Source: Atopsyche davidsoni
Lineage: Eukaryota > Arthropoda > Insecta > Trichoptera > Hydrobiosidae
Assembly: GCA_022113835.1 (NCBI GenBank)
Contig: JAILWY010000007.1
Location: 1,679,001 to 1,743,000 of the forward strand
Reading direction: 5' to 3'
DNA length: 64,000 nt
A program made the position numbers and the translations under genes. The notes beneath the pieces were generated by a model, which saw only the letters and a list, made by a program, of their open reading frames with translations, was not told the DNA's origin and ran no database searches. Numbering within the stretch: the first letter of the stretch is position 1; every line of letters starts with the position of its first letter. Shown one piece after another: positions 23,198-35,100 of this stretch.

Positions 23198-26100
23198 CTG
23201 AAAATTAATTGATTTGACGTATTAATACATTAATTAGTCAGAAAACAATATCTATGCCTTAGAAATACCCATTCATATGATTTGAGCTTCTCTACTTCAA
23301 TACGTGTAATGGACATTATCCACTAGATGTATAGAAATTTGCTTATTTTGTCTCTAATCAGGACCATAGGATTTATGATAGAATTATATGATGCCACCAC
23401 TACCACACAACTGCCAGTTTTAAATTCAATTACAATAAGATTCATTTGTAATCATAACACTGACCAGTTTCATACAAAATGTCATTAAAAGCGATTATAT
23501 TATTTGAACGTACTACATCGATACGAAGAAACTGCTTGGCGTGATGGAAGCAGGCTTGCAGCAGCTCAGGGAGGTCGTAGTGCTCTGCTGCGCAGATGAG
23601 GCCAGGAATGGAAGCGCACGTCAGGGGACAGCTTCCGGTGTGCAGGTAGTCCAGCAACACCCGGAACGTGTCCGGGTCAAACTCAATTATTGAAAACTGA
23701 AATCACAAACATGACACTCAGCAACGGAGGCTTAATATTTATTTCTGGTTGAGTTGTTAAAGTATGATAAATCAATGGTTATCTACTATAATAATAGCCA
23801 TTGTGTGTTTGTATGTTTGTATGTTTGTATGTGTGTATGTTTCGTTTTTCCGTTCTGTATAGAATATATTAAAAGATACAACGCTGATTTTTTGCACATA
23901 AGTTAAGTAAATTTTTCCGCAGCTATGTGCCGAATTTCAAGACGATAGGATAATATTTTCATTCATAAACTTTAAAATATGCTTTAGCGAATTTCAAAAC
24001 ACTATCGCATCGTTCATCAAATACGTCATTTTATGACGGGCTACATTGCTAGTTTACTATAAAAAAGTTAAATAAATTACAAAATGTAACATATAAAAAT
24101 TTTTGGTATCTCAAAACATCATCATTGTTAAAAGTTATTAAAACATATAAAAACTTATTTCTTTTATTATGGAAGGAAGAAGTATTAGATGATCGCTGGC
24201 TGAGTGGTTCTCACCTCCGTTTGGGCAAGCTTGGCTCTGTCTACCTTCTGCGCGTCTGCACACACAGAGAGGCGAGGCACTGCGAGTGCTTGTCCCGCTC
24301 TCTCTCCGCTGCCTTTGGCTCCCGTTCCGTCTTTATCTGAAATCAAGGTTTAGGCAATATTACTTTAGGAAAATTATATAACCAAATATTATAATCAGAT
24401 ATATCTTTCTAATATCTAATATTGATGTGCTCAAGATTAGTTTTATTTATAATACATTTTAATATTGATGTTCTTGATGAATCATTTGGAATATATGACA
24501 GCGTTGAGTGAAAAGTCATTTATACCATGCCAGGGAGTCGGGTGATGCTAATTTACCAAATGACCTGTAATGCAAACAGGTTGGATTTCAGAACAGTAAG
24601 AAAATGACATGTGTGGTCTAGTAATGGAGATTATGGCATTTTAATTATGAAATCCTACCCAAACTGCCTCAAGAGTATAAGTCTGCATCAGTTTTACAAT
24701 GTCTTCTTGGATATATAATACTTGAAAAGTAAAGCTTTTTATACATATCCAGACCGAGTTGACATGCCTGGACACGTGTCCAGAAAGTGAAACTCTTGAC
24801 GTCGGTGAAGAAGCGAAAGGTCTCCTATTTTGGCTACATTTTTCGCAACAGTAAGTATGGCATCCTCCAGCTGATTGTCCAAGTAAATCGAAGGAAAAAG
24901 GGGCATTGGAAGAAGGAAGTTCACGTGGAGGCGGAATTTGCGCCAGTGGCTGGAGATCGGAAGTGCAGCCGGATTGGTGAGACTGGCCCAGGATAGAGAC
25001 ATGTTAACCTCCTATGAGGAGAGAGTGAAGGAATACTCACTGGAGCAGTCCTGCGAGGAGGCCCACTTCTTCTTGTCGTCGGCGCTGAGATGCGCGTGCT
25101 GCTTGCGGATGGAGCGGCCCCAGCCGGCCGTGATGGTGCCCAGGCGGGAGAAGGCGCGCTTCACCATGGGCGAGCTGGGCACGCTCTTGGGGCGCGCGCT
25201 CTCCATGTCGGGGACCTGCAGGAAGTTGCTGGTCTTCGTCCGGGAGTTCTGCGGGGACAGCAGGGACGGCGCCGGACGCGCCAGCAGCTCGGCCACCGGC
25301 ACCTGCGGCGACCCGAAGCCGGTCTGGATGCCGTACAGCATCTCCTGGAACACTCTGGAAACACCAGACCAGTTAGAAAACTACGTATGCATCAATCATA
25401 TTCGATTTTGAACACAAGGTTTGCGTGTCTTACTCAAATGCACGTGAAGATTTATAACAAATGAACATTAGTTTATAACATCAAACATAAAATAATAAGT
25501 GAACATAAATATCAAACGTAACATTTTCCTTGTAAACCAACTTCAATTATAATTTGAGCGCGAATTTGAAGAAATGTGAAATGATGAAATAGTGGTTTGC
25601 GCTTCGCAAAAGCGCTGCTTCAGTGGAGGGCAGCGGCTCTAAAACTTTTCTTGGCTTGCGTGCCACTTGTATATAGTCCTCGCCGGATCTTTCTGAAGAA
25701 TTAATGACGGAGCTTTGCTTGTTAAAAAAACGTTATTTCGAGCTACGCATCGGATCGGTGTGACATAATCTTCTAAGCAACCACATAATCTGCAGAAGTT
25801 AGAATGGACAGATCCATAGAAGAATGGCGGCTGAAAAGGGCGGTACAATTTCTAAAAAAGAAATTTCCCCCAGGACCCTCTTTTATTATATTTTTCAACG
25901 CATCGCGAAGACACTGTCTCCTTAGTAGTTAGAAAGGGGGTGGACTGAAAAGGCAGCGAAAAGTGCACTCTCCAGGAAACTCCCCATCATGAGAAAATGT
26001 ATGCAATGTATGACCAAAACGACGCAAGTACAAAGTATATTGTTCTGATAATATAAAGTAATCGAAAATAGGTTAGAATAGAATATAGGATACGCGTACC

Positions 26101-29100
26101 ACGGGTTGGCAGTAGAGTGGTGTAGAGCAGAAGGAAACCAGACGCTGCTACAAGAGAGACAGCCCTGCGGCTTTAATAGAGGAGCATTTAATGTCGGCAA
26201 ATGGTGTTTATATTTTATCTGAGAGAGCGCCGTTTAAGTAGAACCGTCTGCTGTTCTTTGCGCGGCAGTTATTCAATTGAAACAGTAAGTATATTAAAAA
26301 AAGCAAATTGCATTTTATTACAGTGCTTTTCGTAAAAAAAATACAAGGAATGACATTTATGTGCTGTTTTATTACAATCGAAGAATCCTGGAGCATTTAT
26401 TTTAAAAGAAACAGCAGGTTGTATGCAATGGGATTCGATAGTCAGGGACAAAAGTCAAGGTCTAATCATTTACACATTTTTTAATTAAGTATAAAAAACA
26501 TACATTTTAGAAGAATAAATAGCCTAAACAAAGGTATTTTTTTTATAAGACAAGCATATTTTCCCATTGAAATTACACTACACGTAAAAGAGATTATCAC
26601 TTGCCAAAAAGGTATCAAGCTGAGCACAGCTGCAATCGCCTCTGAACGCTTGCACTGCTTGCCTACACGATCAGCTGGAGGATGCTATATTTATTGTTAC
26701 GAAAAATGTGGGCAAAATACACCTTCCGCTTTTTTATCAACGTCGTGAGTTCACTTTCTTTGCGCATTCATTTGTGACGCAGTCAACTCATGGTATATAT
26801 ATATTGTGAAAAGATGTGCTTAGGAAATACCTTGTTTTTGTTTCTGTAGATCAAAACGCCAGAGCTTTGTAAGGAAAGGATTATATAATAATGCTATTGG
26901 GCAGCAGCAATACACAAGCATTTCCTTCTAATATAAAACTGCGGTGTAGAAGGACCCACTACACAAATTTTCCTTAGAAAACCATGTACGAGTATATGTT
27001 CAGTGAAATGGTCGTCAGCCTCCTCTGAGGAGAGGCACATGACGAAGAAGAATTTATATATTGTTTGATTATCTATTTTGTGTATTTATTTGATCATAAA
27101 TAATTAAGATGATAAATCGGCAACATACGTTCTGGTTGCGGAATATCTGTTCTCGTAAAGCGGGACTATAAATCGCGGCCAGGAATAGAGTAGACAATCG
27201 TCCAGCCGCCCTTACATTATCGGTGGCAATAAATTACGAGGATCTCCCTCCCCCACCCCCGATATGCGACGTTTAAAAGGTAATTTGGCTCCGTATTCTA
27301 TCACAGGTGCTTTATCATTTTGTATCATTTCCGAAGAGCGATCGAATTGACACGGCGATTTCAATTAATATCGACTTATCCACATTTTAACAGCTCATAA
27401 AAAAATACTATAATATAATGAAAATAATAACTTTTTATTTAAATCTTCACAGTGAGTTCATTAGAATATTGTTTTGCATAACTAGTTTCGACCCTATACC
27501 GGGTCATCATCATCATGCATCTGATGATGACCCGGTATAGGGTCGAAACTAGTTATGCAAAACAATATTCTAATATACTCACTGTGAAGATTTAAATAAA
27601 AAGTTATTATTTTCATCATATTAATGGATCTTCACCATTCAAATGCCTTGTCCCTCAACAACACTATAATATATGAATTTGAACTTTTATAGTAAATAAA
27701 ATTTATACCAACATACGGATCCACTATTAAAAGAAGACCTTGATTGATCCATCATTAAAATAAAAATAAATTCTGCAATCGCTTTGTTGACTTTATTAAC
27801 GACTTTATTAATTTTTAATAATTATCATAAACAAGTTATTCTGAAGAAAAAATATCCATAATTTTAAACGTTTTCGAAATTTTTGTAATAAATCATTGCG
27901 GAAAAGTTTTTGATACATATTATACATGTATTTGAAGTAAATCCTTAATTAATACCAAAGAGCGCCCCACCCGAGGAAAGTCTAACGCTGAGAGCCTATA
28001 TTATAGCCGTTAATTTGATTTATAACGCATTTTCAGATTTTACGGGAAAACGAGTTAAATCACTCGTGAATTACTTGCACGAAAATCCATAACACATTGC
28101 GGAAATGTTAAATTCTGTATAAACACATCCGCAGGCTCGTCACGTGGGGGCGAATTAGCGTTCAAATTGTTTTTGAGATTTCGTTCAGAGTGCGGAAACG
28201 GAAGCGACCGGAGGCAGAGGAGAGGGGAGTCCGCCTGGCCGGGGTGGCTAATTTGCTGAAAAAACTATGCACATCCCCTATATTTACAGGAAACGGTCCA
28301 AATGGGATGCGCGTTGAATGTGATAAAAGTGTAATGTACGTATAAGATAAACAAGATTCGAAAAAAACACTGTGTTGTGACATGGTAGTAAACGAGATGT
28401 CTGTATGCGTTTTAAAATATTTTTAAATATCTCTTCAAGTGCATTGTACGAGGGCGGTCCGATAAGTACTTGGTCTCACCGAACGATGGTGCTAGTATCG
28501 TAAGAGAGATTTACTATCGTGTAGTACATTCTCGTAGACGGCTACTGTCAAAACTTCAGCCGAATGTGGAAGCGGACGTGTACGCGTATTTTAGAAAAAT
28601 TGAAAAAGAGCAATATCGGTCGGTGATCAAAGAGCGCTTGGATGCTGTGTACGGTGACTCTTCTTCTTCGGTGGCGACCATCAAAAATTGGTCGCACGTC
28701 GGTTTTTGATGTGCCCCGAAAATGGCTACCACGTAGGATAACGTGACAAAAATCCACGATCTCGTATTGGCAGACCGCCGATTGAAGGTGCGCGAGATAG
28801 CTGAAACAGTGGGAATCTCAAAAGACCGCGTGGGTTATATCCTGCATGAAATTTTGGGCATGAGAAAGCTGTCGGCGCGAAGGGTGCCGCGTTTGCTCAC
28901 TCCGGACAACAAGCGCAACCGTGAGACCACTTCGGAGCAGTGTTTGACGCTGTTTAAGCGCAATCCGAAGGAGTTTCTGCGTCGTTTCGTGACCGTCGAC
29001 GAAACATGGATCCACTGGTACACACCAGAGACCAAGGAACAGTCGAAACAGTGGACTTCACCCGGCGAACGTGCTCCGAAGAAGGCGAAGACTGTCCTAT

Positions 29101-32100
29101 CGGCCGGAAGGGTGATGGGCACCGTTTTCTGGGATTCACAAGGTGTGATCTACATTGACTACCTGGAGAAGGGTAAAACGGTCCCAGGGCTCTACTTTGC
29201 CGAATTATTGGGCCGATTCGACGCCGAATTGCAGAAAAAACGGTCCCATTTGGCGAAGAAAAAAGTGCTCTTCCACCATGACAACGCATCGGCTCACACC
29301 TCAGATAAATTGGTCGAATTGCACTACGAACTGCTCTCCCATCCACCGTATTCTCCAGATTTGGCCCCGTGCGATTTTTTTTGTTTACAAACTTGAAAAA
29401 ATCACTCGCCGGACAGAAATTTAAGTTGAATGAGGAGGCCATCGCCGCCACGAAAGCCTACTTTCCAGACCTCGAGAAAACGCATTTTTAGATGGGTTAA
29501 AGAAGTTGGAGCATCGCTGGGTCAAGTGTATCGAGCTAAAAAGAGACTGTTTTGAGAAATAAATCGCCACTTTTCCGAAATTTTCGTTTTTCTTTTGCAG
29601 GCTAAGTACTTATCGGACCGCCCTCGTACACGTGATGGGCATGACGTAATACCCGATATACTCCGCACACCCCGGGCCCTCGTGTGCGCAAGAGATTGGG
29701 GAGAACAAAGGCCTCGATGCAAGTTCGCCTGCTACCTGCACACACTTACCTGCGGTCTGTACATACTTCAGGGCCACCGACCGGAAATCGACAGTGACTT
29801 CCCCCGTGTTAGAATATATCTATACTTCAATTTTGTTTGTTCTTGGGTATTGTGGAGAGCGAGGAGGGTTATGCTATGTCTCTCAGTTCTCCTTTATGCT
29901 GTTGAGCTTGGACACTCAAGACAGTTGCTATGCGAAGAATTGAAGCAGCAGAAATGTGGCTGTACAGAAGAATTCTTAAGATAGCATGGTTTGATCGCGT
30001 TTTTGTAACTATAAGCATGCCATCCTCCAGCTGATTGTCCAAGAAAAAATCGAAGGGAAAAGGGTCATTGGAAAAAGAAAGTTCAGTGGCTGGAGATCGG
30101 AAGTGCAGCCGAATTGGTGAGACTGGCCCAGAATAGGGATAAACGGTCACCAACCTCATATAAGAAGAGGCATCAGAAGAAGAAAGGTGTTGTGGTGCCT
30201 TATATTTTTAATCTTCCGACGTTTCGGTCTTTAACTTAGCAAATATCATCTTAAAATTGTTCTTGTCGCTTCATGGGTGAATCGACACCATAAAAATATA
30301 CAAGATATGCAATCAACTTGTAGAAGCATCAATGTAGAGCAGAGGTTCCCAAAGTGGTCAATATCGACCCCCAGGGGTCGATTTCACCCTGCAAGGGGTC
30401 GATGACAGCGAAAAATAAAATTGGGGGTCCATGAACTGTAAATGGGGGTCTACGAGAGTGGATCCCATTTAAGCAGGTCGTCACCAAAATTTAGACATTT
30501 CGTAAAAGTCATAATGTACTTTGTCACGAATCGAAGCCCTGAAGCGTACAAGTATTTTGTATGTTTTTAATTAATGTATTTTATTCTATTTAAGATATTA
30601 AAACGGAATCCCACCAAGTATTCTCTGTCAAAAATATTGATTTTCTGAATGTTATTTTACCATGAAACTTTACATGTATTTGAACTTTTTCATTTTTAAA
30701 CCCACTGCAGAGTAAAGCCTATGAAAGTGAGTTGTTCTATATAAGATGTCAAAAATATGTTTGAATATTAGCAATATTAGCAAGGCAAAGGGTCGACGAA
30801 AAACAGGATAACTCGACAAGGGGTCGACAGGACAAAATAGTTTGGGAAACTATGATGTAGAGTGTAGACTTATTATTGATAATATTTATTATAGAAACAG
30901 TTATCCTGCCTCCGGGGTCCCGCAGGTGTGTCCGGGGCAGGTGCGACAGTATAGCTTTTCCAATCCCAGGGTGACCGCGCAAGACGCCCTCGAAGTAATA
31001 TCCGCCCACATATTTATGGACAGGTCACACGAGCGTCGCCCTGCAGTATTACACGTGTATCGGATGTGTATTACACGTGTATCGAATGCGAGACGCCGAT
31101 ATACTAATTAAATCAGAATAGTATCCAGAGTAAATGGTTACAGTTTTTACAGGTTCTCTATAGAATATCTTAAAAGATACAACGCTGATTTTTTGCACGT
31201 AAGTTCAGTAAGTTTTTTCGCAGTTATGTGCCGAATTTCAAGACGATAGGATAATATTTTTATTCATAAACTAATTAAATAAAACTATCAAATATGCTTT
31301 ATGTACGAATTATATGATTCTGTTGTTCACAGCGAGAATTTCAAATTTAGAATTTTTACAAAAAAAAACAAAACATGATGCTTCTATGAAATTTCCAGTT
31401 TATGTCAGCTTGACACAAGTACCAGTTTTATTTTTTAGTTGCGTTAGAAATTATTAATCACATCATTAATAACTTAAAATGCACAGCAAACGCAATTAAA
31501 AAAGAATAGCACAATTGAACGTGATAAAGACTGCATCTAATAAAGAACAGTGATTCGTTGTTTGTGACACGAAATGTGATATTTCCTAGAATGGCTTTGC
31601 TTTCGAAATTAATATCCGGTTATTCAAAATATATGTGTACAAAATATTCATCTAATTTTCAGCCAAACATATGTTCAAACACTATTGCATCGTTCATCGA
31701 ATACGTCATTTTATGACGGGCTACATTTCTAGTATAAATATAATTTCCGTTATACTGTGCTACTGGATAATGTCCACAGTGTAAAAAAATTATGTTCGAC
31801 TTGGTATGTCTTGCTTATTATCAAAAGCTTTTATCTCTGTGCTTTTGAAACTCTTTCGACTAAATAAAAAAAAAATAAAAACTGTAATGACTAATTTTCT
31901 CCCTTTGCCTGTAAGCAAACGCGTTTTTGAACCACAAGGTGATTTTTTGGAATAAATATTAAAATGACATAGCTAACACTCACATTGACGCGTGTAGAGG
32001 CAGCTGATCAAAGGATCGATGTGTCAGTGTGTCGTGTCTCGCGTGAAACACGCTGTTGGTACATGCCATCACGTGTAACACGTTACAGCCGACCTTCCTG

Positions 32101-35100
32101 TCAATCGGCCGTCGTCTGACGTTATTGAATTCTTAATACTTCATCGAATATTCAGTCGAGCGGCTACAGGGGTGGGCACCCAGTTTACTTCAGATTCATC
32201 GAAACGATTAGAATTCATCGAATAGTAGATTTTGGCAGCCATTGTTAATAAAATTATACCAGTGCTTAGTATTAAATATTTTAAGCCCACGCGAAAATCA
32301 ATCTGGCAATATTTTTTTTATAATCGACGTCTGAGACCAAATGTCATTTCTCATAATTTAGAATTGTGACAGTTAATTTATTTTATTTAGAAAATTGAGT
32401 CAGAAGTGTAAATGCTCAATCTTAGAGGAGCTGAGACCCACTGATTTGGTTTTGTAAATAACACGACACCTGTAACTTCAAACAATTAAAGGTTTTCGGT
32501 GAATTCGGGTTTATATTCGAAGACGTGGTTGGGAGCCATTTTCCAGTAATACCAACGTAAAAAATGAAGAGTATTCAGGTGGCTCGCGACTACATTTATA
32601 ATGCAGGACTATCTCCTATAGTATTGGAGCTGTAAAGACGCCAGTTGGTAAGGAAATTAAATAGGCAGAGGCGGATATTGATTTTATGTTCGATTCTATA
32701 GAACAAGGAATGCAATGAAATATTTCAACTGCCTACTTGTAAAGTTAATGTCTTTACTTTCCCCATGGGATGTTCGTATCTGGTGTCTAAAATTTTAAAT
32801 GTTTATTTATTTATATCAGAGTTGTTTCTTTGTAAATAACATTTATATTTCATGTCCGGTGAAAATGTTAAAATGTCCCAAGGGTTATTTGCGGTATCTT
32901 AGACAACCTGGTTTATTATGAAATAGTATACGCTTTGCTCAAGTGCGTTTTACATATCAAATCAGAAACACGGGTCCCGAATCTACGATAGGCAGGTTGC
33001 CGTAATATAATTTCTTTGAAATTGAAACGGAAACAATATCTGCGAATGTTTCTGGAATATTCCCGTAAAGGGAATTTCCCACAGCTGTATGACTGGGCAG
33101 GCCACTGGAGCCGAGGAAACCGTACCGAGGTTCTTTATTTGCACGGAAGACTGACTTTCCAATATTATCCAATTTGCAATGCCCCGGGATATCAATTGTA
33201 TATTTATAAAATTAATATTAGATTGTAGCAATAGTACGAATGCTGTGTGTTTTCTACGAGACTTGGTTGGAAAATTAAAGCGAAACTATTGAAATGTGGA
33301 TATGTTTTGGTTTTATTTTAAAGTTGATATTTTGTATCGCTGTACTCATTTCAATCATAAAAAATAGATCATAGCAATAACGCACGAATGAAATATTTTC
33401 TACGAGTATTTTGGAAATTAAAGTGAAACTTAGGGTTCTTAGGCTCTTACATTATACAATGATTGTAATCTCTTACTCATATTTATATTTTTAAAGAATA
33501 GTTTGCTTACCGACTAAAACCTGGGACACCATTGTCAGCAGGCAAGTCGGCTAACCTCTGGAGTATAATATAATTTTAGTGCCATTATAAAATTACGCAT
33601 CACAGATAAATTTCAAAGCGGGTAGATATAAATTCAAAATAACGATTCTACTTCAATTTAATTGTTGACTTTGTTTGCAAAGGATTTATCAAGTCTTCCA
33701 TGGGATAAGTATCTGCCTAACTAGGCTGGACCTGTTCAAACAACGTCCACCCCAACGTATTAGCCGCGAGAAGAAATATAGTGCAAAAAAACAGGTTGTA
33801 CGTAATTGGGGGGTATGTTTTTAGTAGCTCAAAACTTCAAGAGTTATTATCACTCATGTATAACCACTCACGTCTTGAATCGTTTGAGCTACCAGCGGAG
33901 GCTGGAGAATTTTTCTGTCGAGATTTATCTGGAAAGTTCTGCTGAAGTTAATTTACGACTACATGCGATCAAAAAAGCAATACGAGTATCCAGTTTTGCG
34001 AACTTTCGGAAACTTTCCCGGCATTATGAAAATGTTACGTTTCTCCGGGAAAAATTGGCGGTTACAAGCCCCAGTAAAAGGAAAATCCTGAGAGAGGTTG
34101 TTACGAAAGTAAGTATATACGTGATGCGTAGATACAAGTATTAAATATAAATCGATGATGTTGATTTTATGGGATTTTTGTCTTGTAGGTTTTCTAGGTA
34201 GTCGAAAATTATCCACACACGTGATTTATATAGAAAAATCTGTGTTTGAGACAGTGTTCACTTTTAGTGCCTTAGATTTTAAAAGTCTATTTGATACATA
34301 AATTATTGGTACAGTTGAATTCAATGAATCTATAAAGTGTAAGGAAGTTTAATTTTCATTGAAAAAAAGCAGTTTACCAGTCTCGTGGATAGTTTGCCTT
34401 TGTGTTCAGAACCCTGAAGGGGTATTCACCTCATGGTGGTTGGGGTAATCGGAGGGTTACCACGTGCATATATTATGAGAGAATTACATTCAGTGCTATA
34501 CGGACGCTGCTGTTATGACGTAGTAGATGAACGAATAATGAAATAATGTTTAATATGTCTTAACTGAAATACAGGGTGGTAAGTTACTGCATGAGCTATG
34601 TAATATCGGCGATGCCAGTGCTTCCGAGGTATTTTATAATGAAAACTCAGAGATATAAGTGTGGTTCCGCATTCTAGATGGGTGCAAAGTTAGTGATGGG
34701 AAGAAGGCAAACATGTTAATGCTACACTCGTTCCTGCTTCACAAAAGCAGCAGCTACATTTACCGGTTATAAAACAAGAGTTAAAAATTATTTGCACCGA
34801 AATTTTCGACAATCTATTATTTATATAAAAGTCAACAGGCGAAGAGAAAAATAAGTAATAAAAAATATTATTAATGCCGCATACAGCTTGCGATTGTAAA
34901 TATAAAAAATACACGATAATCTTTTAATACTAAATAAATATTTACAAATATCGGCTTTTTGAAGTATTTGGTATAAAAACTTGATTTTTGGAAGCTTTTT
35001 TGCAAATGGTTTCTGAATAAAATATTAAATAACTCAAATATTTTCCACCGCTGTGTTGTTTTTAAAATAAAAAAATAAGTCTAAAGGAGATTTTTTGTGA

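Noticed and set aside
24938..25411. 157-codon plus-strand open frame opposite the BTB insert exon
   Set aside because: It is antisense to a well-supported GC-rich exon with correct splice sites; long antisense frames are expected there. Only its first residues make sense, as part of a LINE relic.
25640..25870. hAT-like end CAGCGGCTCTAAAACTTTTC
   Set aside because: Only one end is visible; I found no matching inverted end or 8-bp duplication, so I did not call an element.
33806..34144. 112-codon plus-strand frame
   Set aside because: Reads as random AT-rich sequence; no recognised motif, and it sits in the 25-kb intron with nothing matching nearby.
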